This document shows, piece after piece, positions 18,296 to 27,180 of a stretch of 64,000 bases of DNA. The stretch spans positions 372,001 through 436,000 of the forward strand of contig NZ_ADVG01000004.1 in assembly GCF_000178855.1 (NCBI RefSeq), in the 5' to 3' direction. The translations under genes were made by a program, and so were the position numbers. Below the pieces are notes generated by a model. That model did not search any database. It was not told where the DNA came from and saw only the letters and a list, made by a program, of their open reading frames with translations. Source of the stretch: Ktedonobacter racemifer DSM 44963. Lineage in GTDB: Bacteria; Chloroflexota; Ktedonobacteria; Ktedonobacterales; Ktedonobacteraceae. Numbering within the stretch: position 1 is the stretch's first letter; every line of letters starts with the position of its first letter.

Positions 18296-19732
18296 TCATT
18301 CCGATGGATTCGGAAGCAACTTCAATGCAGATCGTCGAGCCGAAACCTTCAACGGCTCATAATGGCCTTCTCGATGGCGGCGATGCCGCTCTCGATCATA
18401 CAAAAGGGGTGCTGGCGGCTCCTTGCCCGTAGGAACTTTGCTCAAGACCTCTGCATCTGTTTTGAGCAACGCATACATCGTCTCGACAAGCTGGCCAGCA
18501 ACTCGACCAATGATGCGTAACTTTCCCGTGCGTTGGCCAGTGTGTGGATCAACAGGACATTTGGCCTGAACTAGCCGCTCGTAGAGCTTGGCCCACTCCG
18601 TATCACGGGTAATCAGCCCAGTGACAATGAGATACATCATTTGCTTCATAGTGCGGGTGCCTCCGTGCGTTTGCCTGGTCGAATCCAGCGTTGAGCCAGA
18701 TTGTTTCACCGTGGGAGACCAGCCGCAATACGATTTGAGGCTGCCTGCATTAGGAAAATTCTCAATGGAGCCAATAGCAGCCAGGATCGTCGCCGTTTGG
18801 ATAGGACCAATCCCAAGCGATTGCACAATTTGCCCTTCCCGTGATTGCCCAAGGATTGCGGTGATCTCCGTTTCTAACTGGGCCATATGTTCTTGCAAGA
18901 GGCGAAGTTCGCGAATCAGTTGGGTTTGCTCAATCATCAGACCTCGCTGACGCTGCATATCTTTAGTTCCAATGCTGGAGGCGGCCAGGCGCTGAAGGTC
19001 AAGCAGTTTCGCATCTGAGAGCATTCGAACCTTGCCTTGTGCCTCCTGAAGGGTGGAGAGAGAAGCCGTAGCCAGAACTGCTGGAGTTGGGAAGCGTTCG
19101 CGGATAGCGAGTGCAGTAGGAAGATTCGGATCTTTGAGAACCTGGGTGAACTCCGGGAAAAGCTCATCGCAAATGGCAATGAGCTTATTCTTGCGTTGCG
19201 TTACCTCACGCACTAGTTCATAGCGATGACGAATCAAGCCTCTGAGTTGAGCAGCAGTGGCATTGGGAGGAAAGGCTTTCCGCACAAGCTGGGTTTTGTC
19301 TGCAACTTGTATTCCCAGCGCGAGTTGGTTATACAGTGTATTGGCCAGGCCGAGGGCATCGCGTTTATCCGTTTCATCACGGCAGAAGGCCGCTCCTGAA
19401 CGTGCATCATATACACAGGCAAATCCAGTTCTTGAAGGAATTGTTGGAGCGCTTTGTGGTAATGGCCCGTTTTTTCCAGAAGGACTGTATAATGTTCAAG
19501 CGGAGCAAACTCACGCATGCGTTCTACCAGCGCCTGCGCATCCTTCCCGGCTATTCTCAAATGCCAGAGCAGGACAGGCTTCAAAACGTTGATGCCGTTC
19601 CAGAAAGGTTTTGGAAACAAAGTCAGCTACGTGCTTCGTTTTTCCAACATCAATGCCAATAAAGAGCGATTCGTGCTGAAATAGCGGAACAACTTGGAGT
19701 GCCTTTTTCGCCTGTCTCTTCATGGGCTTCAT
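18296..19732 (-). pseudogene. IS110-family transposase with two frameshifts
   Basis: Three frames join to one protein. MKRQAKK..FIGIDVGKTKHVADF (DEDD first Asp) runs to about 19550; a shifted frame gives VERMREFAPLEHYTVLLEKT and VQERPSAV (to about 19370); a third frame from 19285 carries LRGLIRHRYELVREVTQRKN and the C-terminal helix-hairpin-helix and Ser region (SLGIGPIQTATILAAIGSIE, LKSYCGWSPTVKQSGSTLDS). IS110 transposases use a RuvC-like DEDD domain plus a catalytic Ser and are guided by a bridge RNA. Two frameshifts make this copy inactive. A related copy is at 33.9-35.3 kb. Confidence 0.8.
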
Positions 19733-20004
19733 CCTTCCACGAGGGAGCCAACAAGGCATGATGCCACAACCTGGGTGGATAGGCCAGCGCCCGTGGAGAC
19801 ACCGCTCCCATAGACAGGCCAGGAGTTCCAACAGGTCCCCACAGACGTATCAAGGGTCCCAAAGTATCTCCCCCACTGAGCAACCAGGGGTCTATCCCCA
19901 TCACTCTTCAAGGGGTCTGCGAGCACTGTCCTGAGATAGCTAGTCCCAGGTTGCCTATCCACGCTCAAGAATACCAGAACTTTTGTTCAAAATCAAGATT
20001 CCGC
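19733..20004. other. Upstream non-coding region of the IS110 pseudogene
   Basis: This is GC-rich sequence without a gene. In active IS110 elements the non-coding end upstream of the recombinase gene encodes the bridge RNA. A structured segment here (19750-19960) could be its remnant, which is inference only. Confidence 0.3.
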
Positions 20005-20006
20005 CT

Positions 20007-20071
20007 GTCACCCTTCGCGTCAAAATCCCACCCTTTGTGTCAAAAAGTGCTCACTCTTCGCGTCATTTACC
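20007..20071 (+). repeat. Array of three ~22-bp repeats ending in TTTACCA (element end A)
   Basis: CACCCTTCGCGTCAAAA, CACCCTTTGTGTCAAAAA and CACTCTTCGCGTCATTTA follow one another at about 22-bp steps, ending at TTTACCA. Two inverted copies lie at 22932-22979 and related ones at 43976-44041. Tandem 22-bp sites at a terminus are the hallmark of TnsB/MuA-type transposon ends. Confidence 0.5.
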
Positions 20072-20094
20072 AGTAATTGGGACTGATTGCTCTA

Positions 20095-21279
20095 GTAGTC
20101 AGTCCAGATTGAAATTTATGGTATGCTGAGGAAAAACGGGAGAAGATCTCATGGGACGACCAGCTCCGATGCACCTCAGCGAAGACGAACGAGACCACGT
20201 GCAGGTGTTTGTGCGACGTGGCAAAGCCAATGCGCGAACCCTCACACGGGCGAGAGTGCTGTTAAAAAGCGATACAGGCTGGACGGATGCCGAAATCGCC
20301 CAGGCTTTCGACATCTCGGAGCAGACAATCCGCAACATTCGCCAGCGCTTTCGTGCGGGAGGCGTCGAAGCAGTGCTAACCGACAAACGGCAAGAGCGCC
20401 GACGCCAGGCACTGGCGGATGAGCAAGCTGCCCATCTCATTGCCATTGCGTGTAGCAAGGTTCCTGATGGGCATGACCACTGGACGGTGCGCATGCTGGC
20501 AGGCCAGGCCGTCGAATTGGGATATGTCCGAAGGATCTCGCCGGAAACCGTGCGCCAGTTACTCAAAAAAACACGTTGAAACCGTGGCAGCACGAGCACT
20601 GGTGCATTCCAAACGTCGATGCTCCCTTTGTGGCAGCCATGGAAGATGTGCTGGATTTGTACGCCCAGCCGTATGATCCAGAAGCACCTTTGGTCTGTTT
20701 TGACGAGAAGCCGCTGGTGGTCCATGGAGAGGTTCGTGAGCCTCTGCCCGTGAAACCGGGATCTCCCCAACGTTCTGATTACGAATATGAGCGGTTGGGG
20801 ACCGCCAATCTGTTTGTGTTCGTCGAGCCCCTGGCTGGTCGCCGTTGTGTCGAGATGACCGACCAGCGCACCAGGCTAGATGCGAGCCCAGACGATCCGC
20901 TGGCTGGTGGATGAGGTCTATCCTGATGCTCGCGTCATTCGCCTGGTCATGGACAACCTCAACACTCATACGGTGGGCAGCCTCTACGAGGCGTTCCCTC
21001 CCGAGGAAGCCCAGCGCATCTGGAAACGGCTGGAAGTGCATTATACCCCCAAGCATGGGAGTTGGCTCAATATGGCCGAGATCGAGATCAGCATCTTTGA
21101 GCGGGGCTGTTTGTCCAAACGGGTCAAAAGCTTTGAACATCTGTGGCAGCACATTGAGGCCCTGGCCAGCGAACGCAATGCACAACGCTGCCAGATCCAT
21201 TGGCGCTTTACCTGTGCTGATGCTCGTGCTCAGATGCATGATTTGTACCCCTCGCCAAAAATCAAACTGGACTGACTAC
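20095..21279 (+). mobile_element. IS630-family element (copy 1)
   Basis: The element is bounded by GTAGTCAGTCCAG (20095-20107) and its inverted copy CTGGACTGACTAC (21267-21279), with a TA target duplication at 20093-20094 and 21280-21281. Length 1185 bp, typical of IS630. The right TA is shared with the next IS630 element, so one of the two inserted at the edge of the other. Confidence 0.8.
20151..21275 (+). pseudogene. IS630 transposase (frameshifting design, plus one inactivating frameshift)
   Basis: The first frame (20151-20579) holds the HTH region (WTDAEIAQAFDISEQTIRNI). At the A7 run 20565-20571 a -1 shift leads into KPWQHEHWCIPNVDAPFVAA and the DDE domain (VCFDEKP, first Asp), the arrangement used for programmed frameshifting in many IS630 elements. 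A second break at about 20880 interrupts the DDE domain. The last frame resumes at QTIRWLVDEVYPDAR and includes VMDNLNTHT (second Asp) and WLNMAEIEISIF (Glu). The second break is not programmed, so the copy is likely dead. Confidence 0.8.
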
Positions 21280-21281
21280 TA

Positions 21282-22511
21282 GTATTCTGTCATGCTTCAA
21301 TGGATGGGTAAAGACGCTTGAGCTTGATGCGCGCATCAGCCGTGGTAAAGCGCCAGTTGATGGTCACTTTTGCCTGGTTGCGCTCCTGCTGCCAAGCATC
21401 CACCTGAGCAGTAAGCGCCTGCATGTTGGGAAAGCGATCGGACAAGCATTGCCGTGCGAGAACGGACAGTTCGATCTCGGCCATATTCAGCCAACTCCCA
21501 TGCTTGGGCGTGTAATGGATCTCCAGTTTTTCGGTCAGCCGTCGAGCTTCTGCGGGCTCAAAGACCTCGTAAAACGAGGAAGGCGTATGCGTGTTGAGAT
21601 TGTCCATCACGAGCACAATTTTTTCGGCATGGGGGTAGTGAAGGTCAATCACATCACGCAGAAACAGCGCCCAGTCCTTTTTGGTTCGCCGCTTGCTCAC
21701 GCGCACCTGGCACGCTCCCGTTTCCGGCTCCATGGCGAGAAACACGCTACACACTCCTTTGCGTTCATATTCGTAATCGACGCGCTCTGGCTCGCCGGCT
21801 TCCATCGGGATCGGCTTGCGCGTGTGAGCCAGCACTTGTTTGCTTCCCTCATCCATACACATCTTCGGCACCCGCGGATCATAGGGACGCTGGTACACTT
21901 CCAGCACATCCTCCATGTGATACACACATTCCGCATTCGCTTCTGGCGGAATGCAGAAAGGCTTTTTTCGCCACGGTTTCAGTTCATTTTTTTTAGTGTG
22001 ACCCAGACGGTATTGTGGCTGATCTGATCAATGTACCCCAGTTGCACCAGCTTCTCGGCGAGCATCCGCATCGTCCAACGCTTTTGTCCCCCTTCCGTCT
22101 GGCTACAGGCCAGCGTGACCAGGCGTGCTTCCAGTTCTCCATCCATTTTCCGCTTCTGGGGCCGTTCCGGCTGTGGACGCCGCACCAGAGCATCCAACAG
22201 CCCTCCCTCAACAAAGCGTTTGCGCACCCGTTCTACTGTGGCCCTTCCGACTGAGAGCGCTTCGGCGATCTGCTCATCTGTCCACCCTGGCCCTCCCTCT
22301 GCCTGATCGGCTTTCAGTAAAATTCTCGCGTGTGTCTGACTGCGCGCTGTTGCCTTCCCTCCTGTCAGCAGGCTTTCGAGCATCTGGCGTTGCTGGGCAT
22401 CTAACTGGACGCTATACTTCTTCATGGAGCCTCCTTGAATGGATCTGTTTCGTTTGTCCTTCAAGGATACTCCATCTTTTTCAGCTCATCAAATCAAGGA
22501 TGACAGAGTAC
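21282..22511 (-). mobile_element. IS630-family element (copy 2)
   Basis: Imperfect terminal repeats GTATTCTGTCAT (21282-21293) and, inverted, ATGACAGAGTAC (22500-22511) are flanked by TA at 21280-21281 and 22512-22513. Length 1230 bp. It is oriented opposite to copy 1 and differs from it in sequence. Confidence 0.8.
21290..22425 (-). CDS. IS630 transposase made by -1 frameshifting
   Basis: OrfA starts at an ATG (22425) with AAGGAGG just upstream and reads MKKYSVQLDAQQRQMLESLL with an HTH (WTDEQIAEALSVGRATVERV). It stops at 21979 just after an A8 run (21987-21994). A -1 shift there enters orfB, giving LKPWRKKAFCIPPEANAE and the DDE core: KMCMDEGSKQ (Asp), VMDNLNTHTPSSF (Asp) and WLNMAEIELSVL (Glu). 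Both frames are otherwise uninterrupted, so this copy may still be active. Confidence 0.8.
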
Positions 22512-22513
22512 TA

Positions 22514-22843
22514 GGTGAAGCTCAACTGTATTGGGGAAATGGAACAATAGAGAAAGAAGTAAACGACAACAAGCGAAAACAACGCCTTGACGCGAAGGCA
22601 CCTATCGAGAACCAGAGGAACGCGGCGTTGTTTTCATTGGAATTGACCGCCCTCATCGAGAACCCACTCAGTATTCGCGTGCTGACATGGGCCAGGGGTG
22701 GTCGGGGCGTTCTCCAGGGGTAAGAAAAATGGCTTTCTGAGCGTTTCACGCACTTGTTGTTGTCTCCATGGTGGGAGAACCACGCCAACATGAGCGTTCC
22801 TCGTGAGATCTTGAAGAGGATCTCATCTGATTGGAGGAGAAGC
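22514..22843. other. Intergenic, nothing recognised
   Basis: No domain-bearing frame was found. It ends with the ribosome site TTGGAGGAGAAGC of the isochorismatase stub. Confidence 0.35.
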
Positions 22844-22931
22844 ATGTCTCTCGAAGAGAACCAAAGAAGTCAGACAGCATTGCTGTTAGTTGATCCTTAT
22901 AACGACTTTCTTTCGCCCGAAGGCAAAGTAT
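22844..22931 (+). pseudogene. Isochorismatase-like cysteine hydrolase, 5' stub
   Basis: An ATG at 22844 with GGAGGAGAAGC upstream reads MSLEENQRSQTALLLVDPYN then DFLSPEGK, the start of an isochorismatase-family hydrolase (the Asp of VDPYNDF is the first catalytic residue). After about 29 codons the sequence passes into the TATTGGTAAATGAC transposon-end motif and the gene is lost. Confidence 0.6.
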
Positions 22932-22979
22932 TGGTAAATGACGCGAAGAATGAGCACTTTTTGACGCGAAGGGTGAGCA
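22932..22979 (-). repeat. Element end B: two inverted ~22-bp repeats
   Basis: GTAAATGACGCGAAGAATGA and, 23 bp on, TTTTTGACGCGAAGGGTGA match end A at 20007-20071 in inverse orientation. The outer edge TGGTAAATG abuts the isochorismatase stub. To the right (22980-23140) the minus strand carries a degenerate coding tail ARIDKNGLQTLTCG that recurs near end C at 43.9 kb. Confidence 0.5.
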
Positions 22980-23196
22980 GCATAACCATTAGCGGCCGGT
23001 CAAGCCGCTCCACAAGTGAGCGTTTGTAGACCGTTTTTGTCAATTCGAGCAGCAACGAACCAGTGCATTTCGAGTTTTCCCTGCACTCGTTCATACGAGA
23101 AAGCGGGCTGAAGGATTGTGTCATGTCCCAGCACTGTGACATAGTTGACCCACCTTATTGGGGCACTACAGGTGCTCCTTAGATGGAGCGGCAGTA

Positions 23197-23793
23197 TCAG
23201 GTCAAGCGCAATTGGAGGAGTCCCGCGATCAGCAGCTCGACCATGCGGCGGGCATCGTAGCGCGGGTCGTTGTCGGCGCCAACGCAGAGGTTGCCGATGC
23301 CACGCATCAGTTCGTAGGCATCAATATCGGCGCGGATCTCGCCGGCTTCAGCGGCGGCGGCAAGCAACTGAGCGCAAACAGGCACGAGGCGGTCAAGGAA
23401 GTAGGCATGCAGTGCGTCGAAGCCGACGCTGGCGGGTTGCAGGACCGCGGCGAGTCCGTGCTTCGTGACCAGGAAATCAACGAAGAGGTTGACCCACTGA
23501 CCGAGTGCAGCGTGCGGCGAGCCACCATTCGCCAACAGGACCGGACCAGCCTCGGCGCAGGCCTCGACCTGATGGCGGTACACGGCAACAACGAGATCCG
23601 CTCGTGTCGGGAAGTGGCGGTAAATCGTCCCCATCCCGACGCCAGCTGCAGCCGCGATGTCACGCACCGGCGCCTCGACACCGGACGTGACGAACACGGC
23701 GGCGGCGGCGGCGAGCAACGCCTGCTCGTTGCGCTGCGCGTCGGCCCGCTTCTGCCGGGCTGGTTGCCCCGCTCCCTCGTCGATGGTGGTCAT
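23197..23793 (-). CDS. TetR/AcrR-family transcriptional repressor
   Basis: The 198-residue product starts at 23793, where GGAGGGAATGAAGCG precedes the ATG; the frame extends further upstream but without a better site. The N-terminal HTH is clear (ALLAAAAAVFVTSGVEAPVR then DIAAAAGVGMGTIYRHFPTR). The C-terminal part is an all-helical ligand domain. It is divergent from the SDR gene at 23962. A perfect palindrome sits inside that gene's promoter (23828-23846), so this regulator probably represses the SDR gene and perhaps itself. Confidence 0.85.
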   Translation of the reverse strand: MTTIDEGAGQPARQKRADAQRNEQALLAAAAAVFVTSGVEAPVRDIAAAAGVGMGTIYRHFPTRADLVVAVYRHQVEACAEAGPVLLANGGSPHAALGQWVNLFVDFLVTKHGLAAVLQPASVGFDALHAYFLDRLVPVCAQLLAAAAEAGEIRADIDAYELMRGIGNLCVGADNDPRYDARRMVELLIAGLLQLRLT

Positions 23794-23821
23794 CGCTTCA
23801 TTCCCTCCCTCAAACAATAGC

Positions 23822-23850
23822 TTGACATACGGAACATTGTTCCGTATAAT
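23822..23850 (+). promoter_or_regulatory. Sigma-70 promoter with an embedded operator palindrome
   Basis: TTGACA (23822-23827) and TATAAT (23845-23850) are separated by exactly 17 bp. The spacer contains ACGGAACATTGTTCCGT, a perfect palindrome that extends to TACGGAACATTGTTCCGTA (23828-23846). This is ideal for TetR-type repression of the SDR gene on the plus strand. Confidence 0.85.
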
Positions 23851-23961
23851 GGTATCGGAGCAGTGCTCCACTTTCTCATTATATCATGGAGGAAGACGGT
23901 CATGCAATACCGCACCCTAGTGACGGTGTTGGCCATAGTTCGATGCAAAAAGGAGATTACT

Positions 23962-24720
23962 ATGCAGGACAAACCTGTCGCCCTGGTCACTGGGGCCAAC
24001 AAAGGAATCGGTCTTCAAATCGCGAAGGATCTCGCGGCGCACGGCTTCACCGTGCTCGTCGGGTCGCGCAACCTCGAGAATGGGGAGACAGCCGCGAAGA
24101 GCATCGGAGCGGCAGCCCACGCCGTGCAGCTCGACGTTACCGATCAAGCCTCCATCACCACCGCGGCGGAGCGCATCCGCAACGAGTTTGGCCGCCTCGA
24201 CGTGCTCGTCAACAACGCGGCCATCTCGCAGACGGGACGGCGGCCGGGCGTGTCCATCGAGGAGTACGCCAAGTCGACCCTCGTGAGCAACGTGTCCCTC
24301 GATGAACTGCGCGCGGTGTTCGAGACCAACGTGTTCGGCGTCGTCGCCGTTACCCAGGCGATGCTGCCGCTCCTGCGCGAGGCGCCGGCAGCCCGCATCG
24401 TCAACGTGTCGAGCGGCGCTGGCTCGCTGACGATGCACTCGGACCCGGCCTTCGCTTACCGCTCGGGCTTCCGCCCCCTCTACCATGCTTCCAAGACGGC
24501 TCTCAACGCTATGACGCTCGCCATGGCGATCGAGCTGGAGTCGACCGGGATCAAGGTCAACGCCGCCTCCCCGGGCCCCACCAAGACGAACCTCAACAAC
24601 TATGAGGGTACGGAGACTGTCGAGGAGGGCGCTCGCGAGGCGGTGCGCCTTGCGCTGCTCGGCCCGGACGGCCCGACAGGTACGTTCTCGCACACAAAAC
24701 TCGGACGGCTCCCGTGGTGA
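23962..24720 (+). CDS. Short-chain dehydrogenase/reductase (SDR)
   Basis: This 252-residue NAD(P)-dependent oxidoreductase starts at 23962, where AAAAAGGAG precedes the ATG. It has the cofactor motif TGANKGIG (residues about 12-19), NNAA, the catalytic Ser in VNVSSGAG and YHASK (Tyr and Lys). It resembles reductases acting on carbonyl compounds and is controlled by the divergent TetR regulator. A fragment of an aldo-keto reductase follows, so the original operon probably handled reactive carbonyls. That is inference. Confidence 0.88.
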   Translation: MQDKPVALVTGANKGIGLQIAKDLAAHGFTVLVGSRNLENGETAAKSIGAAAHAVQLDVTDQASITTAAERIRNEFGRLDVLVNNAAISQTGRRPGVSIEEYAKSTLVSNVSLDELRAVFETNVFGVVAVTQAMLPLLREAPAARIVNVSSGAGSLTMHSDPAFAYRSGFRPLYHASKTALNAMTLAMAIELESTGIKVNAASPGPTKTNLNNYEGTETVEEGAREAVRLALLGPDGPTGTFSHTKLGRLPW

Positions 24721-24735
24721 TGTAGTATCGGGCGC

Positions 24736-24840
24736 GTGATCGAAGGGATCGTCGGGAAGGTTCTAAAAGGCCGGCGCGACAACGTCGTGCTGGCCACCAA
24801 AATGCACCTGAGGAAAGCCCTGAAATTTATTGGTAAATGA
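24736..24840 (+). pseudogene. Aldo-keto reductase fragment
   Basis: GIVGKVLKGRRDNVVLATKM is the conserved strand and helix of aldo-keto reductases around the catalytic Lys (LATK). Both ends are missing: upstream the frame is broken right after the SDR gene, and downstream it runs into TATTGGTAAATGAC at 24829, the same sequence at which the isochorismatase stub stops. Confidence 0.6.
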
Positions 24841-24842
24841 CC
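24829..24842 (+). repeat. TATTGGTAAATGAC element-end motif
   Basis: Identical 14-mer to 22929-22942 and in the same orientation. It continues CTACGAAG where the other copy reads GCGAAG. It probably marks a degenerate end of the same transposon family. Confidence 0.4.
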
Positions 24843-25099
24843 TACGAAGCATGATGACTCTCTGAGTCAGAGAAAATGATGAAAATGGGATAGAATACCC
24901 ACGAGGCCAACGTGTAGAGATCGGCTCACAGTGGTGTGCTTCAACCCGTCTACGAAGCTGATCCGGGTGCGTCCAGCAGAGCTGATTGTCGCCAGATTGA
25001 AAGAACTGAGCACGCGTAGGAAATTTGTGTCTTACTTCGCACCTCTCGTTGGTCGCGCGCTGTGACGAAGAACGCCTATTGAGAGAAGTAGGAGTTGGC

Positions 25100-25977
25100 A
25101 TACAAGTCGTCCATGAGCGCTGTTGCGGCTTAGATGTGCATAAAAAGACGGTAGTAGCCTGTATTTTGATTACCCTGGCCAATGGAGAAGTTCAGCGTCA
25201 TATCAGGACCTTCTCTACCATGACGGCTGGTTTGTTGGCGCTTTCTGATTGGTTGGAGAGCCTAGCCCTCACGGTGATCGCCATGGAATCGACCGGAATT
25301 TGACTTCAGACCGGTGTTTAACTTGTTGGAAGAGGGCCGCAACGTCATCTTGGTCAATGCTCAGCATATGCGCATCCATTCCAGGTCGCAAGACCGATAT
25401 TAAAGATAGCGAATGGCTCGCCGATTTGTTGCGCCATGGGCTGCTCAAAGCCAGTTTCATTCCGCCAGCCCCTGTTCGTGAACTGCGCGATCTCATCAGA
25501 TACCGCAAGAGTTTGGTCCAGGAGCGTGCGCGAGAGGTCAATCGTGTGCAAAAAGTGTTGGAAACCGCCAATATCAAGCTGTCCTCGGTAGCAACCGATG
25601 TGTTGGGCAAAAGTGGGCGGGATATGCTCTCTGCATTGATTGAAGGGACCACCGATGCCGAAATCCTCGCCGAGCTGGCGCGTGGGAAATTGCGGAAGCA
25701 GCTTCCTCAATTACAGCAGGCTTTAGATGGTCGTGTCCAGGCCCATCATCGACTCTTGCTCAAACCTATTCTGGCTCATATCATCTTTCTGGAAGAGACC
25801 TTGGAGCAGCTGCAACAGGAGATCGAGCAACACCTCTGCCCTTTTGAGGAGACCATGACCTTGCTCATGAGTATTCCCAGTATTGCCGCCCTTGCTGCTG
25901 CGACTATTCTGGCAGAAATTGGCGATGATATGACGCGGTTCCCTTCCGCCAAGCATCTCGCGTCGTGGGCTGGGGTG
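25100..25977 (+). pseudogene. IS110-family transposase, 5' part (split by group II intron, also frameshifted)
   Basis: VVHERCCGLDVHKKTVVACI is the start of an IS110 recombinase with the first DEDD Asp. The likely start codon has become ATA. Frameshifts at 25300-25400 disturb the STG..WKPVFNLLEE region. From 25400 the frame TDIKDSEWLADLLRHGLLKA (Asp-Asp) runs clean to HLASWAGV at 25977, where the intron begins. The reading resumes at 29083. The earlier frameshifts mean the transposase is dead whether or not the intron splices. Confidence 0.75.
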
Positions 25978-27180
25978 GTGCGCTGTATCACGCGCTTGAA
26001 TATCCCTGGCGCAGCCAGGAAGAACTCGAAAGGAGGTTCTTGGGTCAATGGCTGACCCAGCGTTGAAAGACAACGGGGACTGTAGCATGCCACTGAAAGC
26101 GGGAGAACACCTGAAGACGCTTAAGGAACCGTCCCACAAGACCCGTGCAATATGGTGAGAGCTAGACTGCTCAAAATCTAATTCCCAATTGGTGTACGCC
26201 CACACCCACCGCTACAGCGCCTAAGAGCGATGTCGCCTCATGGAGTGAACCCAGATTCCGACACTCCACCTTTCGTGGGGCGAGATGAGAGACAGCGAGT
26301 CTCTTGAAGGGAATGAGTGGATCACCTACGTTGTGCTCGTACGTATTCAAGCGACGGAATGCAGGATTGTCTACGGGTGGAGACACCTATGATAACGGAG
26401 TTCCCGTAGTAGTGCGCCCATGTGGCACAAGAACCTCTCTCACCCGTCGGGGTGGGTCCACTGAAGCAGTGTGGATAAACCAGCAACTTACTTTCGCTCG
26501 AAAGAGTCGAGGGGACCGTAGCATGTTGAATCAAAGGCGAGTGAAGTCCCAGTACCAGGGGCCAGAGGCTCGTCAGGTAAGTCGTGTATGGTGAAGACTG
26601 ATTGTCTGAAGCCCAGTCAAGGCGGAACCGGGGCAGCCCACAGGAAACGGTACTAGCGCCTGTGTTCGACGTTGCCGGGAACGGTACTACTTCCCGACAA
26701 AGCTTCCGACGGAGCCTACCCGTAAGGAACGGGAAAAGACGTAAAGGACACCTGGAGCACGAACTGAGATTCTTGGAGGCAACTTGGGGTTGCCCTAACC
26801 ACCGCGAGGTGTATGGGTACAGAGGGACCGAAGTAGTCGCGGAAGTCACGCCCCGCCGGGGCCTGTGAGAAAGACACAGACAGGGCGAAGGGTCCCAGGA
26901 ACTCGTCTCAGCGGCAGAGGTTGGCCTGGATGGGCCACACGATCTTTGCGCAACGAGGCAAAGGGTTCTGGAGAGCTACAGTGCCATGAAAGTGGCCCGC
27001 TGGGTTCGGGAAGAGACCGTTGGAAAAGGGCTGAGTCCAGGAAACCACCTGAAACATCAGGCAGGTCAGGACAGCATCAGTACCTCGCTGGCGGTCTACT
27101 TCATGTCAGAGGCAGGGAAAACCTGCTGCAAGGCAAAGGGGAACAGGTGATGTGATAGTGAAAACAGGGAGGTGCGCGAG

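Noticed and set aside
26304..27155. Short plus frames in the group II intron between 26.3 and 27.2 kb
   Set aside because: They lie in the structured 5' part of the intron. No ribosome site or domain.
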